Source: Crossaster papposus (taxonomy: Eukaryota > Echinodermata > Asteroidea > Velatida > Solasteridae). Taken from it: DNA of 64,000 bases. Each line of letters opens with the position of its first letter. Position 1 is the stretch's first letter. The stretch covers positions 1 to 64,000 of the forward strand of contig JBAIAA010000023.1 in NCBI GenBank assembly GCA_037893245.1, given 5' to 3'. The position numbers and the translations under genes are program-made. The notes beneath the pieces were generated by a model. That model searched no databases. It was not told the origin of the DNA and saw nothing but the letters and a program-made list of their open reading frames with translations. Below are positions 13,881-29,370 of the stretch, piece by piece.

Positions 13881-16800
13881 TAACAACACTCCCAAATGCT
13901 CTATAGCGCCCATTGAGCCTAACAAACACTTTTCGGCACTATTTACCTTCAGATCACGAAATGGACTTACAACACTCGAATATGGTCTATAGCGCCCATT
14001 GAGCCTAAGAAACACTTTTCGGCACTTTTTAACGTCAGATCACGAAACGGACTTACAACACTCCCAAATGGTCTATAGCGCCCATTGAGCCTAACAAACA
14101 CTTTTTGGCACTCTTTACCTTCAGATCACGAAATGGACTTACAACACTCCCAAATGCTCTATAGCGCCCAATTGAGCCTAACAAACACTTTTCGGCACTT
14201 TTTACCTTCAGATCACGAAATTGACTAACAACACTCCCAAATGCTCTATAGCGCCCATTGAGCCTAAGAAACACTTTTCGGCACTTGTTAACGTCAGATC
14301 ACGAAACGGACTTACAACACTCCCAAATGGTCTATAGCGTCCATTTAGCCCAACAAACACTTTTCGGCACTTTTTACATTCAGATCACAAAATGGATTTA
14401 CAACACTCCCAAATGCTCTATAGCGCCCAATTGAGCCTAACAATCACTTTTCGGCACTTTTTACCTTCAGATCACGAAATTGACTAACAACACTCCCAAA
14501 TGCTCTATAGCGTCCATTTAGCCCAACAAACACTTTTCGGCACTTTTTACATTCAGATCACAAAATGGATTTACAACACTCCCAAATGCTCTATAGCGCC
14601 CAATTGAGCCTAACAAACACTTTTCGGCACTTTTTACCTTCAGATCACGAAATTGACTAACAACACTCCCAAATGCTCTATAGCGCCCATTGAGCCTAAG
14701 AAACACTTTTCGGCACTATTTACCTTCAGATCACGAAATGGACTTACAACACTCCCAAATGCTCTATAGCGTCCATTTAGCCTAACAAACACTTTTCGGC
14801 ACTTTTTACATTCAGATCACAAAATGGATTTACAACACTCCCAAATGGTCTATAGCGCCCATTGAGCCTAACAAGCACTTTTCGGCACTTTTTACCTTCA
14901 GATTACGAAATTGACTAACAACACTCCCAAATGCTCTATAGCGCCCATTGAGCCAAACAAACACTTTTCGGCACTTTTTACCGTCAGATCACGAAATGGA
15001 CTTCCAACACTCCAAAATGGTCTATAGCGCACATTGAGCCAAACAAACACTTTTTCGCACTATTTACCTTCAGATCACGAAATGGATTTACAACACTCCC
15101 AAATGCTCTATAGCGCCCATTGAGCCTAACAAACACTTTTCGGCACTATTTACCTTTAGATCACGAAATTGACTAACAACACTCCCAAATGCTCTATAGC
15201 GCCCATTGAGCCTAACAAACACTTTTCGGCACTATTTACCTTCAGATCACGAAATTGACTAACAACACTCCCAAATGCTCTATAGCGCCCATTGAGCCTA
15301 AGAAACACTTTTCGGCACTTTTTAACGTCAGATCACGAAACGGACTTACAACACTCCCAAATGCTCTATAGCGCCCATTGAGCCTAACAAACACTTTTCG
15401 GCACTATTTACCTTCAGATCACGAAATGGACTTACAACACTCGAATATGGTCTATAGCGCCCATTGAGCCTAAGAAACACTTTTCGGCACTTTTTAACGT
15501 CAGATCACGAAACGGACTTACAACACTCCCAAATGGTCTATAGCGCCCATTGAGCCTAACAAACACTTTTTGGCACTCTTTACCTTCAGATCACGAAATG
15601 GACTTACAACACTCCCAAATGCTCTATAGCGCCCAATTGAGCCTAACAAACACTTTTCGGCACTTTTTACCTTCAGATCACGGAATTGACTAACAACACT
15701 CCCAAATGCTCTATAGCGCCCATTGAGCCTAAGAAACACTTTTCGGCACTTGTTAACGTCAGATCACGAAACGGACTTACAACACTCCCAAATGGTCTAT
15801 AGCGTCCATTTAGCCCAACAAACACTTTTCGGCACTTTTTACATTCAGATCACAAAATGGATTTACAACACTCCCAAATGCTCTATAGCGCCCAATTGAG
15901 CCTAACAATCACTTTTCGGCACTTTTTACCTTCAGATCACGAAATTGACTAACAACACTCCCAAATGCTCTATAGCGTCCATTTAGCCCAACAAACACTT
16001 TTCGGCACTTTTTACATTCAGATCACAAAATGGATTTACAACACTCCCAAATGCTCTATAGCGCCCAATTGAGCCTAACAAACACTTTTCGGCACTTTTT
16101 ACCTTCAGATCACGAAATTGACTAACAACACTCCCAAATGCTCTATAGCGCCCATTGAGCCTAAGAAACACTTTTCGGCACTATTTACCTTCAGATCACG
16201 AAATGGACTTACAACACTCCCAAATGCTCTATAGCGTCCATTTAGCCTAACAAACACTTTTCGGCACTTTTTACATTCAGATCACAAAATGGATTTACAA
16301 CACTCCCAAATGGTCTATAGCGCCCATTGAGCCTAACAAGCACTTTTCGGCACTTTTTACCTTCAGATTACGAAATTGACTAACAACACTCCCAAATGCT
16401 CTATAGCGCCCATTGAGCCAAACAAACACTTTTCGGCACTTTTTACCGTCAGATCACGAAATGGACTTCCAACACTCCAAAATGGTCTATAGCGCACATT
16501 GAGCCAAACAAACACTTTTTCGCACTATTTACCTTCAGATCACGAAATGGATTTACAACACTCCCAAATGCTCTATAGCGCCCATTGAGCCTAACAAACA
16601 CTTTTCGGCACTATTTACCTTTAGATCACGAAATTGACTAACAACACTCCCAAATGCTCTATAGCGCCCATTGAGCCTAACAAACACTTTTCGGCACTAT
16701 TTACCTTCAGATCACGAAATTGACTAACAACACTCCCAAATGCTCTATAGCGCCCATTGAGCCTAAGAAACACTTTTCGGCACTTTTTAACGTCAGATCA

Positions 16801-18545
16801 CGAAACGGACTTACAACACTCCCAAATGGTCTATAGCGCCCATTGAGCCTAACAAACACTTTTTGGCACTATTTACCTTCAGATCACGAAATGGACTTAC
16901 AACACTCCCAAATGCTCTATAGCGTCCATTTAGCCTAACAAACACTTTTCGGCACTTTTTACATTCAGATCACAAAATGGATTTACAACACTTCCAAATG
17001 GTCTATAGCGCCCATTGAGCCTAACAAGCACTTTTCGGCACTTTTTACCTTTAGATTACGAAATTGACTAACAACACTCCCAAATGCTCTATAGCGCCCA
17101 TTGAGCCAAACAAACACTTTTCGGCACTTTTTACCGTCAGATCACGAAATGGACTTCCAACACTCCAAAATGGTCTATAGCGCACATTGAGCCAAACAAA
17201 CACTTTTTCGCACTATTTACCTTTAGATCACGAAATTGACTAACAACACTCCCAAATGCTCTATAGCGCCCATTGAGCCTAAGAAACACTTTTCGGCACT
17301 TGTTAACGTCAGATCACGAAACGGACTTACAACACTCCCAAATGGTCTATAGCGTCCATTTAGCCCAACAAACACTTTTCGGCACTTTTTACATTCAGAT
17401 CACAAAATGGATTTACAACACTCCCAAATGCTCTATAGCGCCCAATTGAGCCTAACAATCACTTTTCGGCACTTTTTACCTTCAGATCACGAAATTGACT
17501 AACAACACTCCCAAATGCTCTATAGCGTCCATTTAGCCCAACAAACACTTTTCGGCACTTTTTACATTCAGATCACAAAATGGATTTACAACACTCCCAA
17601 ATGCTCTATAGCGCCCAATTGAGCCTAACAAACACTTTTCGGCACTTTTTACCTTCAGATCACGAAATTGACTAACAACACTCCCAAATGCTCTATAGCG
17701 CCCATTGAGCCTAAGAAACACTTTTCGGCACTATTTACCTTCAGATCACGAAATGGACTTACAACACTCCCAAATGCTCTATAGCGTCCATTTAGCCTAA
17801 CAAACACTTTTCGGCACTTTTTACATTCAGATCACAAAATGGATTTACAACACTCCCAAATGGTCTATAGCGCCCATTGAGCCTAACAAGCACTTTTCGG
17901 CACTTTTTACCTTCAGATTACGAAATTGACTAACAACACTCCCAAATGCTCTATAGCGCCCATTGAGCCAAACAAACACTTTTCGGCACTTTTTACCGTC
18001 AGATCACGAAATGGACTTCCAACACTCCAAAATGGTCTATAGCGCACATTGAGCCAAACAAACACTTTTTCGCACTATTTACCTTCAGATCACGAAATGG
18101 ATTTACAACACTCCCAAATGCTCTATAGCGCCCATTGAGCCTAACAAACACTTTTCGGCACTATTTACCTTTAGATCACGAAATTGACTAACAACACTCC
18201 CAAATGCTCTATAGCGCCCATTGAGCCTAACAAACACTTTTCGGCACTATTTACCTTCAGATCACGAAATTGACTAACAACACTCCCAAATGCTCTATAG
18301 CGCCCATTGAGCCTAAGAAACACTTTTCGGCACTTTTTAACGTCAGATCACGAAACGGACTTACAACACTCCCAAATGGTCTATAGCGCCCATTGAGCCT
18401 AACAAACACTTTTTGGCACTATTTACCTTCAGATCACGAAATGGACTTACAACACTCCCAAATGCTCTATAGCGTCCATTTAGCCTAACAAACACTTTTC
18501 GGCACTTTTTACATTCAGATCACAAAATGGATTTACAACACTCCC
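13880..18545 (+). repeat. HOR units of 1465 and 1550 bp
   Basis: The first two units are offset by 1465 bp, which is 17 monomers plus three extra bases. CTCGAATATGG recurs at 13975 and 15440, and CACTTGTTAACGTC near 14283 and 15748. A third unit follows at 1550 bp (18 monomers plus two bases), with the same mark near 17298. The units carry several +1 CCCAATTG monomers (near 14170, 14430, 14609 and their copies), GCCCAACAAAC, AACAATCAC and AACAAGCAC variants. Edges are approximate (near 15345 and 17225). Confidence 0.84.
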
Positions 18546-21500
18546 AAATGCTCTATAGCGCCCATTGAGCCAAACAAACACTTTTCGGCACTTTTTACCG
18601 TCAGATCACGAAATGGACTTCCAACACTCCAAAATGGTCTATAGCGCACATTGAGCCAAACAAACACTTTTTCGCACTATTTACCTTCAGATCACGAAAT
18701 GGATTTACAACACCCCCAAATGCTCTATAGCGCCCATTGAGCCTAACAAACACTTTTTGGCACTATTTACCTTTAGATCACGAAATTGACTAACAACACT
18801 CCCAAATGCTCTATTGCGCCCATTGAGCCTAACAAACACTTTTCGGCACTATTTACCTTCAGATCACGAAATGGACTTACAACACTCGAAAATGGTCTAT
18901 AGCGCCCATTGAGCCTAACAAACACTTTTTGGCACTATTTACCTTCAGATCACGAAATGGACTTACAACACTCCCAAATGCTCTATAGCGCCCATTGAGC
19001 CTAACAAACACTTTTCGGCACTTTTTACCTTCAGATCACGAAATTGACTAACAACACTCCCAAATGCTCTATAGCGCCCATTGAGCCTAAGAAACACTTT
19101 TCGGCACTATTTACCTTCAGATCACGAAATGGACTTACAACACTCCCAAATGCTCTATAGCGTCCATTTAGCCTAACAAACACTTTTCGGCACTTTTTAC
19201 ATTCAGATCACAAAATGGATTTACAACACTCCCAAATGGTCTATAGCGCCCATTGAGCCTAACAAGCACTTTTCGGCACTTTTTACCTTCAGATTACGAA
19301 ATTGACTAACAACACTCCCAAATGCTCTATAGCGCCCATTGAGCCAAACAAACACTTTTCGGCACTTTTTACCGTCAGATCACGAAATGGACTTCCAACA
19401 CTCCAAAATGGTCTATAGCGCACATTGAGCCAAACAAACACTTTTTCGCACTATTTACCTTCAGATCACGAAATGGATTTACAACACTCCCAAATGCTCT
19501 ATAGCGCCCATTGAGCCTAACAAACACTTTTCGGCACTATTTACCTTTAGATCACGAAATTGACTAACAACACTCCCAAATGCTCTATAGCGCCCATTGA
19601 GCCTAACAAACACTTTTCGGCACTATTTACCTTCAGATCACGAAATTGACTAACAACACTCCCAAATGCTCTATAGCGCCCATTGAGCCTAAGAAACACT
19701 TTTCGGCACTTTTTAACGTCAGATCACGAAACGGACTTACAACACTCCCAAATGGTCTATAGCGCCCATTGAGCCTAACAAACACTTTTTGGCACTATTT
19801 ACCTTCAGATCACGAAATGGACTTACAACACTCCCAAATGCTCTATAGCGTCCATTTAGCCTAACAAACACTTTTCGGCACTTTTTACATTCAGATCACA
19901 AAATGGATTTACAACACTCCCAAATGCTCTATAGCGCCCATTGAGCCAAACAAACACTTTTCGGCACTTTTTACCGTCAGATCACGAAATGGACTTCCAA
20001 CACTCCAAAATGGTCTATAGCGCACATTGAGCCAAACAAACACTTTTTCGCACTATTTACCTTCAGATCACGAAATGGATTTACAACACCCCCAAATGCT
20101 CTATAGCGCCCATTGAGCCTAACAAACACTTTTTGGCACTATTTACCTTTAGATCACGAAATTGACTAACAACACTCCCAAATGCTCTATTGCGCCCATT
20201 GAGCCTAACAAACACTTTTCGGCACTATTTACCTTCAGATCACGAAATGGACTTACAACACTCGAAAATGGTCTATAGCGCCCATTGAGCCTAACAAACA
20301 CTTTTTGGCACTATTTACCTTCAGATCACGAAATGGACTTACAACACTCCCAAATGCTCTATAGCGCCCATTGAGCCTAACAAACACTTTTCGGCACTTT
20401 TTACCTTCAGATCACGAAATTGACTAACAACACTCCCAAATGCTCTATAGCGCCCATTGAGCCTAAGAAACACTTTTCGGCACTTTTTAACGTCAGATCA
20501 CGAAACGGACTTACAACACTCCCAAATGGTCTATAGCGCCCATTGAGCCTAACAAACACTTTTTGGCACTATTTACCTTCAGATCACGAAATGGACTTAC
20601 AACACTCCCAAATGCTCTATAGCGTCCATTTAGCCTAACAAACACTTTTCGGCACTATTTACCTTCAGATCACAAAATGGATTTACAACACTCCCAAATG
20701 GTCTATAGCGCCCATTGAGCCTAACAAACACTTTTCGGCACTTTTTACCTTCAGATCACGAAATTGACTAACAACACTCCCAAATGCTCTATAGCGCCCA
20801 TTGAGCCAAACAAACACTTTTCGGCACTTTTTACCGTCAGATCACGAAATGGACTTCCAACACCCCAAAATGGTCTGTAGCGCACATTGAGCCAAACAAA
20901 CACTTTTTGGCACTATTTACCTTCAGATCACGAAATGGATTTACAACACTCCCAAATGCTCTATAGCGCCCATTGAGCCTAACAAACACTTTTCGGCACT
21001 ATTTACCTTCAGATCACGAAATGGACTTACAACACTCGAAAATGGTCTATAGCGCCCATTGAGCCTAAGAAACACTTTTCGGCACTTTTTAACGTCAGAT
21101 CACGAAACGGACTTACAACACTCCCAAATGGTCTATAGCGCCCATTGAGCCTAACAAACACTTTTTGGCACTATTTACCTTCAGATCACGAAATGGACTT
21201 ACAACACTCCCAAATGCTCTATAGCGTCCATTTAGCCAAACAAACACTTTTCGGCACTTTTTACCGTCAGATCACGAAATGGACTTCCAACACTCCAAAA
21301 TGGTCTATAGCGCACATTGAGCCAAACAAACACTTTTTCGCACTATTTACCTTCAGATCACGAAATGGATTTACAACACCCCCAAATGCTCTATAGCGCC
21401 CATTGAGCCTAACAAACACTTTTTGGCACTATTTACCTTTAGATCACGAAATTGACTAACAACACTCCCAAATGCTCTATTGCGCCCATTGAGCCTAACA

Positions 21501-23687
21501 AACACTTTTCGGCACTATTTACCTTCAGATCACGAAATGGACTTACAACACTCGAAAATGGTCTATAGCGCCCATTGAGCCTAACAAACACTTTTTGGCA
21601 CTATTTACCTTCAGATCACGAAATGGACTTACAACACTCCCAAATGCTCTATAGCGCCCATTGAGCCTAACAAACACTTTTCGGCACTTTTTACCTTCAG
21701 ATCACGAAATTGACTAACAACACTCCCAAATGCTCTATAGCGCCCATTGAGCCTAAGAAACACTTTTCGGCACTTTTTAACGTCAGATCACGAAACGGAC
21801 TTACAACACTCCCAAATGGTCTATAGCGCCCATTGAGCCTAACAAACACTTTTTGGCACTATTTACCTTCAGATCACGAAATGGACTTACAACACTCCCA
21901 AATGCTCTATAGCGTCCATTTAGCCTAACAAACACTTTTCGGCACTATTTACCTTCAGATCACAAAATGGATTTACAACACTCCCAAATGGTCTATAGCG
22001 CCCATTGAGCCTAACAAACACTTTTCGGCACTATTTACCTTCAGATTACGAAATTGACTAACAACACTCCCAAATGCTCTATAGCGCCCATTGAGCCAAA
22101 CAAACACTTTTCGGCACTTTTTACCGTCAGATCACGAAATGGACTTCCAACACTCCAAAATGGTCTATAGCGCACATTGAGCCAAACAAACACTTTTTCG
22201 CACTATTTACCTTCAGATCACGAAATGGATTTACAACACTCCCAAATGCTCTATAGCGCCCATTGAGCCTAACAAACACTTTTCGGCACTATTTACCTTT
22301 AGATCACGAAATTGACTAACAACACTCCCAAATGCTCTATAGCGCCCATTGAGCCTAACAAACACTTTTCGGCACTATTTACCTTCAGATCACGAAATTG
22401 ACTAACAATACTCCCAAATGCTCTATAGCGCCCATTGAGCCTAAGAAACACTTTTCGGCACTTTTTAACGTCAGATCACGAAACGGACTTACAACACTCC
22501 CAAATGGTCTATAGCGCCCATTGAGCCTAACAAACACTTTTTGGCACTATTTACCTTCCGATCACGAAATGGACTTACAACACTCCCAAATGCTCTATAG
22601 CGTCCATTTAGCCTAACAAACACTTTTCGGCACTTTTTACATTCAGATCACAAAATGGATTTACAACACTCCCAAATGCTCTATAGCGCCCATTGAGCCA
22701 AACAAACACTTTTCGGCACTTTTTACCGCCAGATCACGAAATGGACTTCCAACACTCCAAAATGGTCTATAGCGCACATTGAGCCAAACAAACACTTTTT
22801 CGCACTATTTACCTTCAGATCACGAAATGGATTTACAACACCCCCAAATGCTCTATAGCGCCCATTGAGCCTAACAAACACTTTTTGGCACTATTTACCT
22901 TTAGATCACGAAATTGACTAACAACACTCCCAAATGCTCTATTGCGCCCATTGAGCCTAACAAACACTTTTCGGCACTATTTACCTTCAGATCACGAAAT
23001 GGACTTACAACACTCGAAAATGGTCTATAGCGCCCATTGAGCCTAAGAAACACTTTTCGGCACTTTTTAACGTCAGATCACGAAACGGACTTACAACACT
23101 CCCAAATGGTCTATAGCGCCCATTGAGCCTAACAAACACTTTTTGGCACTATTTACCTTCAGATCACGAAATGGACTTACAACACTCCCAAATGCTCTAT
23201 AGCGTCCATTTAGCCTAACAAACACTTTTCGGCACTATTTACCTTCAGATCACAAAATGGATTTACAACACTCCCAAATGGTCTATAGCGCCCATTGAGC
23301 CTAACAAACACTTTTCGGCACTTTTTACCTTCAGATCACGAAATTGACTAACAACACTCCCAAATGCTCTATAGCGCCCATTGAGCCAAACAAACACTTT
23401 TCGGCACTTTTTACCGTCAGATCACGAAATGGACTTCCAACACCCCAAAATGGTCTGTAGCGCACATTGAGCCAAACAAACACTTTTTGGCACTATTTAC
23501 CTTCAGATCACGAAATGGATTTACAACACTCCCAAATGCTCTATAGCGCCCATTGAGCCTAACAAACACTTTTCGGCACTATTTACCTTCAGATCACGAA
23601 ATGGACTTACAACACTCGAAAATGGTCTATAGCGCCCATTGAGCCTAAGAAACACTTTTCGGCACTTTTTAACGTCAGATCACGAAA
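18546..23687 (+). repeat. HOR blocks of 15-17 monomers marked by CTATTGCG
   Basis: The variant CTATTGCG (instead of CTATAGCG) occurs at 18811, 20187, 21477 and 22939. The spacings are 1376, 1290 and 1462 bp, exactly 16, 15 and 17 monomers. Each occurrence sits downstream of CACCCCCAAATGC. Part of the stretch near 20641-21090 also matches 23221-23670 at 2580 bp (30 monomers). No short monomers occur inside it. Variable unit length with a conserved monomer order indicates repeated unequal exchange. Confidence 0.85.
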
Positions 23688-25620
23688 CGGACACTTTTTG
23701 CCACTATTTACCTTCAGATCACAAAATGGATTTACAACACTCCCAAATGCTCTATAGCGCCCATTGAGCCAAACAAACACTTTTCGGCACTTTTTACCGT
23801 CAGATCACGAAATGGACTTCCAACACCCCAAAATGGTCTGTAGCGCACATTGAGCCAAACAAACACTTTTTGGCACTATTTACCTTCAGATCACGAAATG
23901 GATTTACAACACTCCCAAATGCTCTATAGCGCCCATTGAGCCTAACAAACACTTTTCGGCACTATTTACCTTTAGATCACGAAATTGACTAACAACACTC
24001 CCAAATGCTCTATAGCGCCCATTGAGCCTAACAAACACTTTTTGGCACTATTTACCTTCAGATCACGAAATGGACTTACAACACTCCCAAATGGTCTATA
24101 GCGCCCATTGAGCCTAACAAACACTTTTCGGCACTTTTTAACGTCAGATCACGAAACGGACACTTTTTGCCACTATTTACCTTCAGATCACGAAAGGGAC
24201 TTACAACACTCCCAAATGCTCTATAGCGCCCATTGAGCCTAACAAACACTTTTCGGCACTATTTACCTTCAAATCACGAAATGGACTTACAACACTCGAA
24301 AATGGTCTTTAGCGCCCATTGAGCCTAAGAAACACTTTTCGGCACTTTTTAACGTCAGATCACGAAACGGACACTTTTTGCCACTATTTACCTTCAGATC
24401 ACGAAATTGACTAACAACACTCCCAAATGCTCTATAGCGCCCATTGAGCCTAACAAACACTTTTCGGCACTATTTACCTTCAAATCACGAAATGGACTTA
24501 CAACACTCGAAAATGGTCTTTAGCGCCCATTGAGCCTAAGAAACACTTTTCGGCACTTTTTAACGTCAGATCACGCAACGGACACTTTTTGGCACTATTT
24601 ACCTTCAGATCACGAAATGGACTTACAACACTCCCAAATGCTCTATAGCGCCCATTGAGCCTAACAAACACTTTTCGGCACTTTTTACCTTCAGATCACG
24701 AAATTGACTAACAACACTCCCAAATGCTCTATAGCGCCCATTGAGCCTAAGAAACACTTTTCGGCACTTTTTAACGTCAGATCACGAAACGGACTTACAA
24801 CACTCCCAAATGGTCTATAGCGCCCATTGAGCCTAACAAACACTTTTTGGCACTATTTACCTTCAGATCACGAAATGGACTTACAACACTCCCAAATGCT
24901 CTATAGCGTCCATTTAGCCTAACAAACACTTTTCGGCACTTGTTACCTTCAGATCACAAAATGGATTTACAACACTCCCAAATGCTCTATAGCGTCCATT
25001 TAGCCTAACAAACACTTTTCGGCACTATTTACCTTCAGATCACAAAATTGACTAACAACACTCCCAAATGCTCTATAGCGCCCATTGAGCCAAACAAACA
25101 CTTTTCGGCACTTTTTACCGTCAGATCACGAAATGGACTTCCAACACTCCAAAATGGTCTATAGCGCACATTGAGCCAAACAAACACTTTTTGGCACTAT
25201 TTACCTTCAGATCACGAAATGGACTTACAACACTCCCAAATGCTCTATAGCGCCCATTGAGCCTAACAAACACTTTTCGGCACTTGTTACCTTCAGATTA
25301 CGAAATGGACTTACAACACTCCCAAATGCTCTATAGCGCCCATTGAGCCTAACAAACACTTTTCGGCACTATTTACCTTTAGATCACGAAATTGAGTAAC
25401 AACACTCCCAAATGCTTTATAGCGACCATTGAGCCTAACAAACACTTTTCGGCACTATTTACCTTTAGATCACGAAATTGACTAACAACACTCCCAAATG
25501 CTCTATAGCGCCCATTGAGCCTAACAAACACTTTTCGGCACTATTTACCTTCAGATCACGAAATGGACTTACAACACTCGAATATGGTCTATAGCGCCCA
25601 TTGAGCCTAAGAAACACTTT
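23688..25620 (+). repeat. Diverged copy of HOR A
   Basis: From about 23750 this matches 3400 onward at an offset of 20356 bp: CTTCCAACACCCC at 3461 and 23817, first cassette junction at 3801 and 24157. It lacks the extra base of TTACAAACACTC, so it split from A, B and C before that insertion or has been corrected since. It opens with a lone short monomer at 23688. It also carries TCACGCAACGG (near 24572) and TTTATAGCGACC (near 25415). Confidence 0.8.
24157..24789 (+). repeat. 211-bp cassettes with short monomer (x3)
   Basis: Junctions at 24157, 24368 and 24579 are followed by the full-length equivalent at 24790. The third junction carries the private change CGCAACGGACAC. The internal order matches the triplet at 3801-4433. 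Confidence 0.89.
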
Positions 25621-28600
25621 TCGGCACTTTTTAACGTCAGATCACGAAACGGACTTACAACACTCCCAAATGGTCTATAGCGCCCATTGAGCCTAACAAA
25701 CACTTTTTGGCACTCTTTACCTTCAGATCACGAAATGGACTTACAACACTCCCAAATGCTCTATAGCGCCCAATTGAGCCTAACAAACACTTTTCGGCAC
25801 TTTTTACCTTCAGATCACGAAATTGACTAACAACACTCCCAAATGCTCTATAGCGCCCATTGAGCCTAAGAAACACTTTTCGGCACTTTTTAACGTCAGA
25901 TCACGAAACGGACTTACAACACTCCCAAATGGTCTATAGCGCCCATTGAGCCTAACAAACACTTTTTGGCACTATTTACCTTCAGATCACGAAATGGACT
26001 TACAACACTCGAATATTGTCTATAGCGCCCATTGAGCCTAAGAAACACTTTTCGGCACTTTTTAACGTCAGATCACGAAATGGACTTACAACACTCCCAA
26101 ATGCTCTATAGCGCCCAATTGAGCCTAACAAACACTTTTCGGCACTTTTTACCTTCAGATCACGAAATTGACAAACAACACTCCCAAATGCTCTATAGCG
26201 CCCATTGAGCCTAAGAAACACTTTTCGGCACTTTTTAACGTCAGATCACGAAACGGACTTACAACACTCCCAAATGGTCTATAGCGCCCATTGAGCCTAA
26301 CACACACTTTTTGGCACTATTTACCTTCAGATCACGAAATGGACTTACAACACTCCCAAATGCTCTATAGCGTCCATTTAGCCTAACAAACACTTTTCGG
26401 CACTTTTTACATTCAGATCACAAAATGGATTTACAACACTCCCAAATGGTCTATAGCGCCCATTGAGCCTAACAAGCACTTTTCGGCACTTTTTACCTTC
26501 AGATTACGAAATTGACTAACAACACTCCCAAATGCTCTATAGCGCCCATTGAGCCAAACAAACACTTTTCGGCACTTTTTACCGTCAGATCACGAAATGG
26601 ACTTCCAACACTCCAAAATGGTCTATAGCGCACATTGAGCCAAACAAACACTTTTTCGCACTATTTACCTTCAGATCACGAAATGGATTTACAACACTCC
26701 CAAATGCTCTAAAGCGCCCATTGAGCCTAACAAACACTTTTCGGCACTATTTACCTTTAGATCACGAAATTGACTAACAACACTCCCAAATGCTCTATAG
26801 CGCCCATTGAGCCAAACAAACACCTTTCGGCACTTTTTACCGTCAGATCACGAAATGGACTTCCAACACTCCAAAATGGTCTATAGCGCACATTGAGCCA
26901 AACAAACACTTTTTCGCACTATTTACCTTTAGATCACGAAATTGACTAACAACACTCCCAAATGCTCTATAGCGCCCATTGAGCCTAACAAACACTTTTC
27001 GGCACTATTTACCTTCAGATCACGAAATGGACTTACAACACTCGAAAATGGTCTATAGCGCCCATTGAGCCTAAGAAACACTTTTCGGCACTTTTTAACG
27101 TCAGATCACGAAACGGACACTTTTTGCCACTATTTACCTTCAGATCACGAAAGGGACTTACAACACTCCCAAATGCTCTATAGCGCCCATTGAGCCTAAG
27201 AAACACTTTTCGGCACTTTTTAACGTCAGATCACGAAACGGACTTACAACACTCCCAAATGGTCTATAGCGCCCATTGAGCCTAACAAACACTTTTTGGC
27301 ACTATTTACCGTCAGATCACGAAATGGACTTCCAACACTCCAAAATGGTCTATAGCGCACATTGAGCCAAACAAACACTTTTTCGCACTATTTACCTTTA
27401 GATCACGAAATTGACTAACAACACTCCCAAATGCTCTATAGCGCCCATTGAGCCTAACAAACACTTTTCGGCACTATTTACCTTCAGATCACGAAATGGA
27501 CTTACAACACTCGAAAATGGTCTATAGCGCCCATTGAGCCTAAGAAACACTTTTCGGCACTTTTTAACGTCAGATCACGAAACGGACACTTTTTGCCACT
27601 ATTTACCTTCAGATCACGAAAGGGACTTACAACACTCCCAAATGCTCTATAGCGCCCATTGAGCCTAACAAACACTTTTTGGCACTTTTTAACGTCAGAT
27701 CACGAAACGGACTTACAACACTCCCAAATGGTCTATAGCGCCCATTGAGCCTAACAAACACTTTTTGGCACTCTTTACCTTCAGATCACGAAATGGACTT
27801 ACAACACTCCCAAATGCTCTATAGCGCCCAATTGAGCCTAACAAACACTTTTCGGCACTTTTTACCTTCAGATCACGAAATTGACTAACAACACTCCCAA
27901 ATGCTCTATAGCGCCCATTGAGCCTAAGAAACACTTTTCGGCACTTTTTAACGTCAGATCACGAAACGGACTTACAACACTCCCAAATGGTCTATAGCGC
28001 CCATTGAGCCTAACAAACACTTTTTGGCACTATTTACCTTCAGATCACGAAATGGACTTACAACACTCGAATATGGTCTATAGCGCCCATTGAGCCTAAG
28101 AAACACTTTTCGGCACTTTTTAACGTCAGATCACGAAATGGACTTACAACACTCCCAAATGCTCTATAGCGCCCAATTGAGCCTAACAAACACTTTTCGG
28201 CACTTTTTACCTTCAGATCACGAAATTGACAAACAACACTCCCAAATGCTCTATAGCGCCCATTGAGCCTAAGAAACACTTTTCGGCACTTTTTAACGTC
28301 AGATCACGAAACGGACTTACAACACTCCCAAATGGTCTATAGCGCCCATTGAGCCTAACACACACTTTTTGGCACTATTTACCTTCAGATCACGAAATGG
28401 ACTTACAACACTCCCAAATGCTCTATAGCGTCCATTTAGCCTAACAAACACTTTTCGGCACTTTTTACATTCAGATCACAAAATGGATTTACAACACTCC
28501 CAAATGGTCTATAGCGCACATTGAGCCTAACAAGCACTTTTCGGCACTTTTTACCTTCAGATTACGAAATTGACTAACAACACTCCCAAATGCTCTATAG

Positions 28601-29370
28601 CGCCCATTGAGCCAAACAAACACTTTTCGGCACTTTTTACCGTCAGATCACGAAATGGACTTCCAACACTCCAAAATGGTCTATAGCGCACATTGAGCCA
28701 AACAAACACTTTTTCGCACTATTTACCTTCAGATCACGAAATGGATTTACAACACTCCCAAATGCTCTAAAGCGCCCATTGAGCCTAACAAACACTTTTC
28801 GGCACTATTTACCTTTAGATCACGAAATTGACTAACAACACTCCCAAATGCTCTATAGCGCCCATTGAGCCAAACAAACACTTTTCGGCACTTTTTACCG
28901 TCAGATCACGAAATGGACTTCCAACACTCCAAAATGGTCTATAGCGCACATTGAGCCAAACAAACACTTTTTCGCACTATTTACCTTTAGATCACGAAAT
29001 TGACTAACAACACTCCCAAATGCTCTATAGCGCCCATTGAGCCTAACAAACACTTTTCGGCACTATTTACCTTCAGATCACGAAATGGACTTACAACACT
29101 CGAAAATGGTCTATAGCGCCCATTGAGCCTAAGAAACACTTTTCGGCACTTTTTAACGTCAGATCACGAAACGGACACTTTTTGCCACTATTTACCTTCA
29201 GATCACGAAAGGGACTTACAACACTCCCAAATGCTCTATAGCGCCCATTGAGCCTAACAAACACTTTTTGGCACTTTTTAACGTCAGATCACGAAACGGA
29301 CTTACAACACTCCCAAATGGTCTATAGCGCCCATTGAGCCTAACAAACAATTTTTGGCACTATTTACCTT
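25621..29370 (+). repeat. 2058-bp tandem duplication
   Basis: Two copies lie at 2058 bp, equal to 23 full monomers, two 39-bp monomers and two extra bases. Shared private marks are CTCTAAAGCG (26707 and 28765), CCTAACACACAC (near 26299 and 28357) and the short monomer at 27114 and 29172. Homology begins near 25621 and 27679 and ends near 27310 and 29368. The first copy is followed by a 469-bp partial duplication (five monomers plus one short monomer), with short monomers at 27114 and 27583. Confidence 0.86.

Noticed and set aside
14053-14274. Recurring 73- and 79-codon minus-strand open frames
   Set aside because: They start at GTG in the monomer join and read through about two and a half monomers of satellite. 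The peptide is the same monomer read in successive frames, and the similar lengths reflect the 258-bp stop period.
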